This document shows positions 48,932-57,715 of a stretch of 64,000 nucleotides of DNA, in pieces. Source of the DNA: Actinomycetes bacterium. GTDB taxonomy: Bacteria > Actinomycetota > Acidimicrobiia > Acidimicrobiales > RAAP-2. The notes beneath the pieces are model-generated. The model was given only the letters and a program-made list of their open reading frames with translations, did not search any database and was not told the DNA's origin. Position 1 is the stretch's first letter; each line of letters begins with the position of its first letter. The stretch spans positions 1,083,517 through 1,147,516 of the forward strand of contig JAJZUS010000001.1 in the NCBI GenBank assembly GCA_021848365.1, in the 5' to 3' direction. Both the position numbers and the translations under genes were made by a program.

Positions 48932-49582
48932 ATGGCGACGATCGGAATTCTGGGCGGCACGGGTCCGGCGGGCCGCGGCGTCGCGGTACGTCTGGCGAGC
49001 GGGGGCCACGACGTCGTGCTCGGCTCGCGCGACCCCGAGCGCGCCGTCGAGGTGGCGGCGCACCTCACCCCCCGGGGTTCGGGAGCGGTGCGGGGCGCCG
49101 GCAACCCCGAGGCCGCACTGGCCGACGTGGTGATCGTGGCGACGCCCTGGGAGTCGACGCTCGCCACGCTCCGGCCGCTGCGGGAGGCCCTCGGGGGCAA
49201 GGTCGTCGTCTCGATGGTCAACGCCCTCGTGAAGGAGGGTCGCGAGATGCTGCCGATCTACCCCCCGCGGGGCTCGGTGGCGGCTCACGTGGCGGCGCTC
49301 TTGCCGACCTCACTCGTCGTCGGGGCCTTCCACCACTTGCCGGCCGCGCAGATGGAGGACCTGGACAGCGGCCTCGCCGCGGACGTCGTGATCGTCGGTG
49401 ATGATGGGACCGCACGAGATCGGGTCGCCGAGCTCGTGAGGACCATGCCGGGACTGCGACCGGTCGTCGCGGGCTCCCTCTCGCTCGCGAGTGCGGTCGA
49501 GGCCTTTACGGCCGTGTGCATTTCGGTGAACATCGCCTACCGCGCGCACTCCTACGTGACGCTGCAGGGCCTCAACGCGTGA
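48932..49582 (+). CDS. npdG: F420-dependent NADP reductase (NpdG/Fno family)
   Basis: A 216-aa enzyme passing hydride between reduced cofactor F420 and NADP. ATIGILGGTGPAGRGVAVRL is the N-terminal nucleotide loop, and VVLGSRDPERA binds the NADP phosphate (SR). VVIVATPWEST follows, and VVSMVNAL and VVGAFHHLPAAQM are family-specific. The ATG 48932 is preferred to the GTG six nt earlier because GAGGTGA sits at proper distance. mshC overlaps its stop (GTGA), tying F420 redox to mycothiol synthesis in one operon. Confidence 0.88.
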   Translation: MATIGILGGTGPAGRGVAVRLASGGHDVVLGSRDPERAVEVAAHLTPRGSGAVRGAGNPEAALADVVIVATPWESTLATLRPLREALGGKVVVSMVNALVKEGREMLPIYPPRGSVAAHVAALLPTSLVVGAFHHLPAAQMEDLDSGLAADVVIVGDDGTARDRVAELVRTMPGLRPVVAGSLSLASAVEAFTAVCISVNIAYRAHSYVTLQGLNA

Positions 49583-50703
49583 TCCGCCTCTACGACACCG
49601 CGCGTCGGGGGGTCTTCACCATGGACCCGGGACCGACGGTGACCCTCTACAGCTGCGGGATCACGCCCTACGACGCGGCGCACCTCGGCCACGCCTACGT
49701 CTACCTCACCTTCGACGTGCTCCAGCGTCGCCTGCGTGACAGCGGCCACGACACTCGGTGCGTGCGCAACGTCACCGATGTCGACGACGACATCCTGCGC
49801 AAGTCGCGCGAGCTCGGCGTCCACTACCTCGACCTGGCGGCCGAGGAGATGGCGATCTTCGAGCGCGACATGCAGCTGCTCAACCTGCTGCCGTGCTACA
49901 CGGAGCCACGGGCGACGGGGGCGATCCCCGAGATCCTCACTCTGATCGGTCAGCTGTTCGAGCGGGGATACGCCTACGAGGTCGACGGGTGGGTGTACTT
50001 CGAGACCCAGAAGTTCGCTCGCTACGGTCAGGTGAGCCACTTTCCCCGCGAGACGATGATCCCGGTGTCGGCGCAGCACGGGGCGTGGCCCGAGGATCCC
50101 CGTAAGCGCGATCCGCTGGACTTCGTCCTGTGGCAGCCCTCACTGGAGGACGAGCCCGCCTGGGACTCACGCTGGGGTGCTGGCCGGCCGGGCTGGCACG
50201 TGGAGTGCTCGGCACTGGCCATGCGCGACCTCGGCGAGACGCTCGACGTCCACGGTGGGGGACGTGACCTCGTCTACCCCCACCACGAGTGCGAAGCCGC
50301 GCAGTCGGAGTCGGTGACGGGCGCGCCGTTCGTCAAGCACTGGCTCCACGTGGGACTGGTCGGACTCGAGGGCGCGAAGATGTCGAAGTCCCTGGGTAAC
50401 TTGGTCTTCGTGTCGGACCTGGTGCGTCGGAGTTCGCCCGCGGCGGTGCGACTGGCCCTGCTGGACCAGCACTACCGCACCGACTGGGAGTGGCGCGACG
50501 AGCTGCTGCTCCGGGCCCAGTCGCGACTGGCCACGTGGGAGTCGACCCTCGTGACGGGACGCCCCTCGGCGGTGATCGAGGACGTTCGGGCGGCGCTCGA
50601 CGACGATCTGAACACGCCGGCCGCGTTGGCGGCAGTCGACGAGGCGGCCCACGCGGGCTACAACGTCGCCGCGGCCGCGGCGTTGCTCGGGGTTACTCTG
50701 TAG
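49579..50703 (+). CDS. mshC: Mycothiol cysteine ligase MshC (CysRS-like)
   Basis: A 374-aa ATP-dependent ligase joining cysteine to GlcN-inositol in mycothiol synthesis. LYSCGITPYDAAHLGHAYVY has the zinc Cys26 and the HIGH-like HLGH. The wording ITPYDAAHLGHA is that of MshC rather than the CysRS TVYDxAHIGNA. Other zinc ligands are in WHVECSALAMRD and VYPHHECEAAQSE; KMSKSLGN is the second ATP motif. It is about 40 residues shorter than mycobacterial MshC at the C-terminus. GTG start overlapping the npdG stop. A CysRS identity is less likely but should be kept in mind. Confidence 0.8.
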   Translation: MIRLYDTARRGVFTMDPGPTVTLYSCGITPYDAAHLGHAYVYLTFDVLQRRLRDSGHDTRCVRNVTDVDDDILRKSRELGVHYLDLAAEEMAIFERDMQLLNLLPCYTEPRATGAIPEILTLIGQLFERGYAYEVDGWVYFETQKFARYGQVSHFPRETMIPVSAQHGAWPEDPRKRDPLDFVLWQPSLEDEPAWDSRWGAGRPGWHVECSALAMRDLGETLDVHGGGRDLVYPHHECEAAQSESVTGAPFVKHWLHVGLVGLEGAKMSKSLGNLVFVSDLVRRSSPAAVRLALLDQHYRTDWEWRDELLLRAQSRLATWESTLVTGRPSAVIEDVRAALDDDLNTPAALAAVDEAAHAGYNVAAAAALLGVTL

Positions 50704-50719
50704 CGGTCGAAAGGTCGCC

Positions 50720-52702
50720 ATGGCGGACATAACGGTTGAGCTTCCCGACGGGACGACGAGGACGATGCCCCCGGGATCGACCGTAGGGGAGCTGGCGGCC
50801 GCGATCGGTCCGCGCCTCGCTAAGGACGCCCTGATCGGTGCGGTCGGGGATCACCTGGTCGACCTCGCCGCACCGCTGCGCGACGGAGATCACGTGCGGA
50901 TCGTGACGGCGGCGAGCCCCGAGGGTCGTGAGGTAGTGCGTCACTCGACCGCCCACGTCCTCGCCCAGGCGGTCACCCGACTGTGGCCCGGCGCGCATTA
51001 CGCGATCGGGCCGGCGGTGGAGAACGGCTTCTACTACGACTTCGAGCTGCCCGGGGGCGACCGTTTCACCGACGCCGACCTCGAGCGCATCGAGGCGGAG
51101 ATGCGCGTCATCATGGCGGAGGACCAGCCCTTCATCCGTTCGGAGCACACTGTCGACGAGGGGCTGGAGATCTTCGCGGACCAGCCCTTCAAGGTCGAGA
51201 TCATCACGTCCGTGTCGCACGGGGCGAATGACGAGGAGGACCTGGGTGAGGTCGAGGCCGGTTCCATCGTCTCGACGTACACGAACTCCCCGGCCTTTCG
51301 GGACCTCTGTCGGGGTCCGCACGTCCCCTCGACCGGACGTCTCGGGCACTTCCACCTGATGCGGGTGGCCGGCGCGTACTGGCGCGGCGACGAGAATCGT
51401 CCCCAACTGCAGCGCATCTACGGCACGGCGTGGGAGTCGGCCGCCGCTCTCGACGCCTACCTGACGCAGTTGGCGGAGGCCGAGAAGCGCGATCACCGTC
51501 GTCTCGTGACCGATCTCGACCTGCTCAGCTTCCCGTCCGAGCTGGGTGGTGGTCTCGCCGTCTGGCACCCGCGCGGCGCGATCATCCGCAAGGAGATGGA
51601 GGACTACAGCCGGGCTCGTCACCTGGCGGGCGGTTACGAGTTCGTGGTGACCCCGCATCTCACGAACCAGCGGCTCTACGAGACCTCGGGACACCTGAGC
51701 TTCTACAAGGACGGTATGTATCCGCCCATGGAGCTCGACAACGGCACGTACTACATGAAGCCCATGAACTGCCCGATGCACTGTCTCATCTACCGCAGCA
51801 GGGCTCGGAGCTACCGGGAGCTGCCACTGCGGCTCTTCGAGTTGGGCACTGTCTACCGCTACGAGCGGGCGGGAACGCTGCACGGCTTGATGCGGATTCG
51901 CGGCTTCACCCAGGACGACGCCCACATCTACTGTCGAGAGGACCAGCTGCAGGACGAGATCGCCTCGCTGCTGGAGTTCGTGATGAGCGTCCTACGAGCC
52001 TTCGGGTTCACCGAGTTCACCGCGAATCTCTCGACGAAGGACCCCAAGAAGTACGTGGGGTCGGACGAGATCTGGGAGAAGGCCACCGACGCCCTCACCC
52101 AGGCCCTCGAGAAGTTCGGATTGCCCTACGAGATCAAGAAGGGTGACGCCGCCTTCTACGGTCCGAAGATCGACATCGACGTTCGTGACGCCATCGGCCG
52201 GACGTGGCAGTTGAGCACGATCCAGTGCGACTTCAACCACCCGGAGCGCTTCGATCTGGAGTACGTGGGGTCCGACAACGTCCGCCACCGGCCGATCATG
52301 CTGCACCGGGCGCTCTTCGGCTCGATTGAGCGCTTCTTCGGCGTCCTCCTAGAGCACTACGCGGGCAACCTGCCCACCTGGCTCAGTCCCGAGCAGGTTC
52401 GGGTGCTGAGCGTGCGCGACGATCACGACGAGTACGCCGAGGCGGTCGCCGCGAACCTGAGGTCGCGCGGGGTGCGGGTGGGGGTCGACTCCGCGAGCGA
52501 GCCCCTCGGCGGTCGAGTGAGGACGGCGAAGATGGCGAAGATCCCGTACGTGCTCGTCGTCGGCGACGACGACGTCGCTGGGCGGACGGTGGGAGTGAAC
52601 GCGCGTGGTCGGTCGACGGCGGTGCGCGGCGTCGCTCTGGACGACTTCGTCGCGAACGTCGTTCGTGAGATCGACGATCACGGCGCTCCGGAGGACGAGT
52701 AG
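50720..52702 (+). CDS. thrS: Threonyl-tRNA synthetase
   Basis: A 660-aa class II synthetase. Domains: TGS (residues 1-60, DITVELPDGTTRTMPPGSTV), the editing/SAD domain with HSTAHVLAQAVTRL (His pair) and the CRGPH motif (RDLCRGPHVPSTG). Next is the catalytic core with motif 1 near GAIIRKEMEDYSR, the zinc Cys in PMNCPMHCLIYRS, motif 2 FELGTVYRYERAG and motif 3 LHRALFGSIERFFG, then the anticodon domain from LSPEQVRVLSV. Complete length. ATG with GAAAGG upstream. The HIT gene starts at the last base of its stop. Confidence 0.95.
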   Translation: MADITVELPDGTTRTMPPGSTVGELAAAIGPRLAKDALIGAVGDHLVDLAAPLRDGDHVRIVTAASPEGREVVRHSTAHVLAQAVTRLWPGAHYAIGPAVENGFYYDFELPGGDRFTDADLERIEAEMRVIMAEDQPFIRSEHTVDEGLEIFADQPFKVEIITSVSHGANDEEDLGEVEAGSIVSTYTNSPAFRDLCRGPHVPSTGRLGHFHLMRVAGAYWRGDENRPQLQRIYGTAWESAAALDAYLTQLAEAEKRDHRRLVTDLDLLSFPSELGGGLAVWHPRGAIIRKEMEDYSRARHLAGGYEFVVTPHLTNQRLYETSGHLSFYKDGMYPPMELDNGTYYMKPMNCPMHCLIYRSRARSYRELPLRLFELGTVYRYERAGTLHGLMRIRGFTQDDAHIYCREDQLQDEIASLLEFVMSVLRAFGFTEFTANLSTKDPKKYVGSDEIWEKATDALTQALEKFGLPYEIKKGDAAFYGPKIDIDVRDAIGRTWQLSTIQCDFNHPERFDLEYVGSDNVRHRPIMLHRALFGSIERFFGVLLEHYAGNLPTWLSPEQVRVLSVRDDHDEYAEAVAANLRSRGVRVGVDSASEPLGGRVRTAKMAKIPYVLVVGDDDVAGRTVGVNARGRSTAVRGVALDDFVANVVREIDDHGAPEDE

Positions 52703-53226
52703 TGCCGCTCGAACGCTTCGCCGCCGCGTGGCGCGAGGCCTACGTGAGCGGTGACGAGGTCCAGCGCAACGCCCTCGACGAGGGAGCGTGCGTCTTCTGC
52801 GAGCTCGCGGTCGCTCCCGTCGACGAGTCGACGGGCGTCGTGGGCGGAACGGATCTGACGTTCGTGACCCTCAATGCGTTCCCGTACGGCTCGGGACACC
52901 TGCTGGTCCTGCCTCGCCGCCACGTGGCCCATCCGCTCGAGCTGACGGACGAGGAGTACGACGACTTCGCCCGGACCCTGCGTGACGCCCTCCGGGCACT
53001 CGACGGGGCGTACGGGGCCGACGGGATGAACGTGGGCATGAACCTGGGCCGAGCCGCCGGAGCCGGCATCCCCAAGCACCTCCACGCCCACGCCCTGCCG
53101 CGCTGGCTCGGGGATACGAACTTCATGACCGCCATCGGCGAGATCCGCGTCCTGCCCGAATCGCTGGAGTCCACGTGGCGTAAGGTCCACGAGCAGTTTC
53201 AGCCCCCGCGGGCCCCCCGTGGCTAG
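52702..53226 (+). CDS. HIT-family hydrolase (Ap4A phosphorylase-like, Rv2613c type)
   Basis: A 174-aa histidine-triad nucleotide hydrolase or phosphorylase. CVFCELAV near residue 30 may bind zinc; FVTLNAFPYGSGHLLVLPRRH is split into FPYGSGHLLVLPRRH and the strand before it, typical of the family. The triad is PKHLHAHALPRW (H-x-H-x-H). In mycobacteria the same gene lies between thrS and pgsA and cleaves diadenosine tetraphosphate. GTG start overlapping the thrS TAG by one base (TAGTG). Confidence 0.9.
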   Translation: MPLERFAAAWREAYVSGDEVQRNALDEGACVFCELAVAPVDESTGVVGGTDLTFVTLNAFPYGSGHLLVLPRRHVAHPLELTDEEYDDFARTLRDALRALDGAYGADGMNVGMNLGRAAGAGIPKHLHAHALPRWLGDTNFMTAIGEIRVLPESLESTWRKVHEQFQPPRAPRG

Positions 53227-53252
53227 ACTTCGCGTAACGATCCGGGGGATGG

Positions 53253-53918
53253 ATGTTCGACGGTAAGTTCCGCAAGTCCCTAGACGCGACGACCGCCCCC
53301 GTGGGGCGGTGGCTCGTGCGCGCCGGAGTCTCGGCGGACGTCCTCACGGCTTCGGGCCTCGTCTTCGCCGCGGCGACCGCGTTCGCCATCGGCGCCGGCT
53401 GGCACTGGGGCGCGATCCTGCTCCTTACCGCCGCGGGCTTCCACGACATGCTGGACGGGGCGGTCGCCAAGGCCTCCCAGCGGGTGAGCCAGCGCGGCAG
53501 CTTCTTCGACTCGGTCGTCGATCGCGTCTCGGACTCTCTGCTCATGGGTGGGGCGGCGTACTACCTCATCGCCCGTCATCACGGGGAACTGGTGTTGCTG
53601 CCGTTCGCCGTGATGACCTCGACGTTCCTCATCTCGTACCAGCGATCGAAGGCGGAGAGCTTGGGGCTGGACGCTCGGGGTGGCCTCATGGAACGGGCCG
53701 AGCGAATGATCCTGCTCGGTGTCGGACTTCTCGCCGCGCCGCTGTTCGTGCCCGTCCTGTGGCTCATGCTCGTGCTCACCACCATGACGGCGATCGGTCG
53801 ATTCCGGCGCGTGTGGCGTGCGGCGGCTCGTCCGGAGCCGGTGCGGCGGACCTACGAGCACCCGCGCAGCCACGTCGGTCGAATCCGTCGTAGCATCGCT
53901 CGCTCGACGCGGCACTGA
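53253..53918 (+). CDS. pgsA: CDP-alcohol phosphatidyltransferase (phosphatidylinositol-phosphate synthase-like)
   Basis: A 221-aa membrane enzyme with about six spans. It likely makes phosphatidylinositol phosphate from CDP-diacylglycerol and inositol phosphate, given pimA downstream. The metal-binding signature is D65-x2-D68-G-x2-A-x-x8-G82-x3-D86-x3-D90 (HDMLDGAVAKASQRV then GSFFDSVVDR). The usual Ala-Arg after DG is Ala-Lys (Lys73) here. TAGACT at 53224-53229 is a candidate -10, and GGGGGATGG precedes the ATG. Starts 26 nt after the HIT stop. Confidence 0.87.
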   Translation: MFDGKFRKSLDATTAPVGRWLVRAGVSADVLTASGLVFAAATAFAIGAGWHWGAILLLTAAGFHDMLDGAVAKASQRVSQRGSFFDSVVDRVSDSLLMGGAAYYLIARHHGELVLLPFAVMTSTFLISYQRSKAESLGLDARGGLMERAERMILLGVGLLAAPLFVPVLWLMLVLTTMTAIGRFRRVWRAAARPEPVRRTYEHPRSHVGRIRRSIARSTRH

Positions 53919-53919
53919 G

Positions 53920-54792
53920 GTGGCCGGGCGACTGCGCGTCGCGGTCTTCCGGAGCCTGGGAGCGACCATCTCGCGCCTCCCAGAGTCCCCGGTGCAGCGG
54001 ATCGGCCAGGCGGCGGCCCGCCGGATCGGACGGCGCGAGAAGTTCCGTCGACCGCTCGCCGCCAACCTGACGCGCGCTCTCGGCGGCGCGGATGTCGCGC
54101 TGGTCGATCGCTTCGTCGAGCGCGCGATGGCGAGCTACGGACGCTACTGGGTCGAGGGCGCGATGCTGCCGCGCATTCCCGCGGAGCGAGTCGCGGCGAG
54201 GTTCCAGATCGTCGAGGGCATGGAACATCTGCGAGCGGCCCACGACGCGGGTCGGGGGGTCATCGTGGCCCTACCGCACATGGGGAGTTGGGAGTGGGGC
54301 GGCGCCTTCCTCGCCACGATCGGGCTGCCGATGACGGCGGTCGCGGAAGCGCTGGAGCCGCCTGAGTTGTTCGAGTGGTTCGCGCGTCAACGTGAGGAGA
54401 TGGGCATCCACGTCGTGGCCCTGGACGAGCACGCGAGCACGCGCCTGCTCGAGACGTTGCGTTCCGGGGGCATCGTCGGGCTGCTCTGCGATCGAGACCT
54501 CACCGACGGGGGCATCGAGGTGACGTTCTTCGGAGAGCGGGTCACCCTGCCCGCCGGTCCGGCGACCCTGGCGCTGCGAACGGGTGCAACTCTCGTGTCG
54601 GCGGCCTGCTTCTCGGGACCCGGGGATGGCCACTTCGCGGTGATCCGGCCGCCGCTGCCCACGGAGCGTCTGGGTCGCCTGCGCGACGACGTCACTCGGG
54701 TGACCCAGGAGATCGCTCACGAGCTCGAGGAGCTGATCCAACGAGCCCCCGAGCAATGGCACGTGCTCGAGGACCGCTTCGGGGCCGTGTGA
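53920..54792 (+). CDS. Phosphatidylinositol mannoside acyltransferase (PatA-like, LpxL/HtrB fold)
   Basis: A 290-aa membrane-bound acyltransferase. VIVALPHMGSWEWGGAF has the catalytic H-x4-E (His...Glu), and GIVGLLCDRDLTDGGIEVTF is the second family block. LTRALGGADVALVDRFV and YGRYWVEGAML are typical upstream helices. Between pgsA and pimA it most likely palmitoylates the mannose of PIM, as Rv2611c does. GTG 53920 begins one nt after the pgsA stop; a start further upstream inside pgsA is possible, because the ribosome site is weak. Confidence 0.85.
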   Translation: MAGRLRVAVFRSLGATISRLPESPVQRIGQAAARRIGRREKFRRPLAANLTRALGGADVALVDRFVERAMASYGRYWVEGAMLPRIPAERVAARFQIVEGMEHLRAAHDAGRGVIVALPHMGSWEWGGAFLATIGLPMTAVAEALEPPELFEWFARQREEMGIHVVALDEHASTRLLETLRSGGIVGLLCDRDLTDGGIEVTFFGERVTLPAGPATLALRTGATLVSAACFSGPGDGHFAVIRPPLPTERLGRLRDDVTRVTQEIAHELEELIQRAPEQWHVLEDRFGAV

Positions 54793-55886
54793 GCCGGGTC
54801 GTCCTGGTCACTCCCTACGCGCTCTCCGCCTTCGGCGGGGTGCAGGAGCAGGCGCTCGGGATGAGCCGTGAGCTCACTCGTCGGGGCCACGACGTCCACC
54901 TCGTCTCGCCCGACGCCTCCGACACGCGCGCCTACGACACTCCCGCGACGATCCACCGCTTCGGTGCGCGAATCCCCATCCCGGCCAACGGGTCACGGGC
55001 TCCGCTGACCCTCTCGCCCCGCGCCGCGGCACGGGCGGCCCGGCTGGTCGAGCGCCTCTCGCCCCACGTCGTCCATCTCCACGAACCCTTCGCCCCGCTC
55101 CTCGGCTACGACATCCTTCGCGCGCGTTCGGCGCCACTCGTGGGCACGTTCCATCGAAGCGGTGGAGGGCCCGCGGTGCGCTGGACGCGTCCCGTGCTGA
55201 GGGTGCTCGGCCACCGCCTCGACGAGGCCACGGCGGTGAGTGAAGCCGCGGCGACGACGATGGGCACGGCCGCCGGCCGAACGTGCGAGATCCTCTTTAA
55301 CGGGTTCGAGACGGATCGTTTCTCGGCGATCGAGCGTCGGACGCCGGCGAGTCCGACTCTGCTCGTCGTGGGCCGACTCGAGGAGCGCAAGGGCGTGGCG
55401 ACGGCGGTGGACGCCCTGCGCCACCACAACGCCACGGCCTCGCAGCCGTGGCGCCTGGTCGTGCTCGGCGACGGGCCCCTGCGGCCCGCCCTGGAGTCGC
55501 GGGCCGCGAACGACGACGTCGTTTTCCTCGGGGCGGTCGACGAGGCGACGAAGTTGCGGTGGCTGCGATCGGCTTCCGTGCTCGTCGCCCCGGCGTTGCG
55601 GGGCGAGAGCTTCGGACTCGTGCTACTCGAGGCGATGGCCGCGGAGCTTCCGGTCGTCGCGAGCGACATCGACGGGTACCGGACGGCGGCCGGGGGCCAC
55701 GCGATCCTCGCGAATCCCGGAGATCCCGTGGAATTGGCGAAGGGAGTGGACCGAGCCCTCGATCGGTCACCGGCGGCGCTCGCGGCCGCTCGACGCCACG
55801 CCGAGGGCTGGTCGATGGCCTCGCTCGTCGATCGGTACGAGGAGATCTACGAACGGGCCCGGGGGCGCTGGGGCGTCGCACGGTAG
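54789..55886 (+). CDS. pimA: Phosphatidylinositol alpha-mannosyltransferase
   Basis: A 365-aa GT4 glycosyltransferase adding the first mannose from GDP-mannose to phosphatidylinositol at the inner membrane face. VVLVTPYALSAFGGVQEQA holds the N-terminal Gly-Gly loop. VVHLHEPFAPLLGYDIL and GTFHRSGG are PimA-like, and LVVGRLEERKGVATAVDAL is the GT4 linker. The E-x7-E motif is ESFGLVLLE. GTG start overlapping the acyltransferase TGA (GTGTGA). Confidence 0.9.
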   Translation: MSRVVLVTPYALSAFGGVQEQALGMSRELTRRGHDVHLVSPDASDTRAYDTPATIHRFGARIPIPANGSRAPLTLSPRAAARAARLVERLSPHVVHLHEPFAPLLGYDILRARSAPLVGTFHRSGGGPAVRWTRPVLRVLGHRLDEATAVSEAAATTMGTAAGRTCEILFNGFETDRFSAIERRTPASPTLLVVGRLEERKGVATAVDALRHHNATASQPWRLVVLGDGPLRPALESRAANDDVVFLGAVDEATKLRWLRSASVLVAPALRGESFGLVLLEAMAAELPVVASDIDGYRTAAGGHAILANPGDPVELAKGVDRALDRSPAALAAARRHAEGWSMASLVDRYEEIYERARGRWGVAR

Positions 55887-55889
55887 CCT
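55884..55889 (+). promoter_or_regulatory. -10 box of a leaderless mRNA
   Basis: TAGCCT ends six nt before the ATG at 55896; no ribosome site precedes it. The box overlaps the pimA stop codon. Confidence 0.45.
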
Positions 55890-55895
55890 GGGCTC

Positions 55896-56798
55896 ATGGC
55901 CACCTCTCAGCGCAGTCGCTCCCGCCGCACCGGCCGTGAGCGGCGCACGGCGGCCGTGATCGTGCCCCAACTCGATCCGTCGTGGCAGAGCCCGTACGAA
56001 CCCTCGTCGCACGAGCGCGACGCGCACCTGCACGCGGTGCGACGCTTCGCCTGGCGTCGACGACTGCCCATGACGATCGCCGTCGGCGTCGTCGTCGTGG
56101 CCGCCCTGGTGGGCGCCGCCCTGATCAGCCCGTGGCTCGTCGTCCTCGCGGTGGTCGCGGGCGCCCTCTACGGGTGGGACCTGTCGCGCTACTCGGATCG
56201 ACTCTCCCGGCAGGCGGGCGACCTCGCGGGCGTGCTGCGCTCGGAGTTCCCGGTCGTCGGCTCGACGCCCGAGCGCCAGCGGCTCGGCGTCGTGGTCGAG
56301 CGACTGAGCGCCACCTTCGGCGTCGACGGGGTCGCCCCCTACGTCATCGACGACGCGGGGTACAACGCGACGCTCGTCCCCGAGGGCGACGGGTGGGCTC
56401 TCCTCGTTACATCGGCGATGATCAGGGACTACGAGCTCATCGAACTCGAGGGAGTGGTGGCGCACTGCCTCGCGAGGGTCCGGGTGGGGGTCGCCGTCCG
56501 TCAAGCCGTGGCCGCCATGCTCAACTTGGACGAGGTGGCTCGTCGCGAACTGTCGGCGCCCGGTTCCGTCTACCGGACCGACGAGGTGGCGGCGGCCACG
56601 ATTCGCTACCCGTCGGGACTCGCGTCGGCCCTGCGACGCTGCGCGGCCCAGGGGCCGGTGGCGGGATCGATGTCGCAGCGCCCGAGCTTCGCCGCTCGTC
56701 GCGCGATCTGGCTGAACCCGTGGGCCGACCGTCGCGAGAGCGATCTCGGGGACCTCGACGACCCGACGGTACGGGCGATGGCCCTCGAGGAGTGGTGA
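55896..56798 (+). CDS. Membrane protein resembling a degenerate M48 (HtpX-like) peptidase
   Basis: A 300-aa protein with a basic N-terminus, two membrane spans (residues 59-77 and 79-93) and a C-terminal domain laid out like HtpX-type peptidases. PYVIDDAGYNATLVPEGDGW and LLVTSAMIRDYELIELEGVV match the strand-helix preceding the zinc helix. The zinc motif itself reads AHCLARVRVG where HExxH is expected (His190-Cys-Leu-Ala-Arg194): the catalytic Glu and second His are lost. A pseudoprotease or scaffold is likely. It sits between pimA and pdxS with its own -10. Confidence 0.6.
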   Translation: MATSQRSRSRRTGRERRTAAVIVPQLDPSWQSPYEPSSHERDAHLHAVRRFAWRRRLPMTIAVGVVVVAALVGAALISPWLVVLAVVAGALYGWDLSRYSDRLSRQAGDLAGVLRSEFPVVGSTPERQRLGVVVERLSATFGVDGVAPYVIDDAGYNATLVPEGDGWALLVTSAMIRDYELIELEGVVAHCLARVRVGVAVRQAVAAMLNLDEVARRELSAPGSVYRTDEVAAATIRYPSGLASALRRCAAQGPVAGSMSQRPSFAARRAIWLNPWADRRESDLGDLDDPTVRAMALEEW

Positions 56799-56809
56799 GC
56801 ATCCCCCGA

Positions 56810-56815
56810 TAGGCT
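56810..56815 (+). promoter_or_regulatory. -10 box of leaderless pdxS mRNA
   Basis: TAGGCT ends six nt before the pdxS ATG at 56822. The G-run between them is not placed as a ribosome site. Confidence 0.5.
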
Positions 56816-56821
56816 GGGGGC

Positions 56822-57715
56822 ATGACCGCACACGACAGTTCCACGGTCGGCTCGTCGCTCGTCAAGCGGGGTCTGGCCGACATGCTGCGCGGCGGCGTCA
56901 TCATGGACGTCGTCAATCCCGAGCAGGCCCGGGTGGCCGAAGACGCCGGCGCCGTCGCCGTGATGGCCCTCGAGCGAGTGCCGGCCGACATCCGGCGCGA
57001 CGGTGGCGTCGCGCGGATGAGTGACCCTCAGATGATCCAGGAGATCCAGGCGACGGTCACGATCCCGGTTATGGCCAAGGCGCGGATCGGTCACTTCGCC
57101 GAAGCACAGATCCTCCAGGCCCTGGGCGTCGACTACGTGGACGAGTCGGAGGTCCTCACGCCGGCCGACGAAGAGAATCACATCGACAAGTGGGCCTTCA
57201 CGGTCCCCTTCGTGTGCGGGGCCACGAACCTCGGCGAGGCGTTGCGGCGCATCGGTGAGGGGGCGTGCATGATCCGTTCGAAGGGCGAAGCGGGAACCGG
57301 CAACGTGGTCGAGGCGGTACGGCACCTGCGGACGATCAACGCGCAGATGCGACGACTCGCGACCGCCGACGAGGCGGAGCTCTACGCGCTGGCGAAGGAT
57401 CTGCAGGCTCCGCTGCCGCTCGTTCGCGAGGTCGCCGAGACCGGACACCTGCCCGTCCCGATGTTCTGTGCGGGAGGGATCTCGACCCCGGCCGACGCGT
57501 CGCTCGTGATGCAGCTCGGCGCGGAAGCCGTCTTCGTGGGATCGGGAATCTTCAAGAGCGAGGATCCGCGTCGGATGGCCGAGGCGATCGTCGAGGCGGC
57601 GACGCACTTCCGTGACGCCGAGACTCTGGCCAAGGTCTCGACGGGACTCGGGGCGGCGATGCGTGGCGCCGAGCTGGCGTCGCTCGAGCAGCGGCTGGCC
57701 GAGCGCGGCTGGTAG
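56822..57715 (+). CDS. pdxS: Pyridoxal 5'-phosphate synthase, PdxS subunit
   Basis: A 297-aa TIM-barrel lyase subunit making PLP from ribose 5-phosphate, glyceraldehyde 3-phosphate and ammonia. [20 protein letters not shown] and [12 protein letters not shown] open the barrel. The catalytic lysines are in [10 protein letters not shown] and [12 protein letters not shown], and [12 protein letters not shown] and [13 protein letters not shown] are invariant blocks. Complete length. Its TAG overlaps the pdxT GTG by one base. Confidence 0.96.
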   Translation: MTAHDSSTVGSSLVKRGLADMLRGGVIMDVVNPEQARVAEDAGAVAVMALERVPADIRRDGGVARMSDPQMIQEIQATVTIPVMAKARIGHFAEAQILQALGVDYVDESEVLTPADEENHIDKWAFTVPFVCGATNLGEALRRIGEGACMIRSKGEAGTGNVVEAVRHLRTINAQMRRLATADEAELYALAKDLQAPLPLVREVAETGHLPVPMFCAGGISTPADASLVMQLGAEAVFVGSGIFKSEDPRRMAEAIVEAATHFRDAETLAKVSTGLGAAMRGAELASLEQRLAERGW

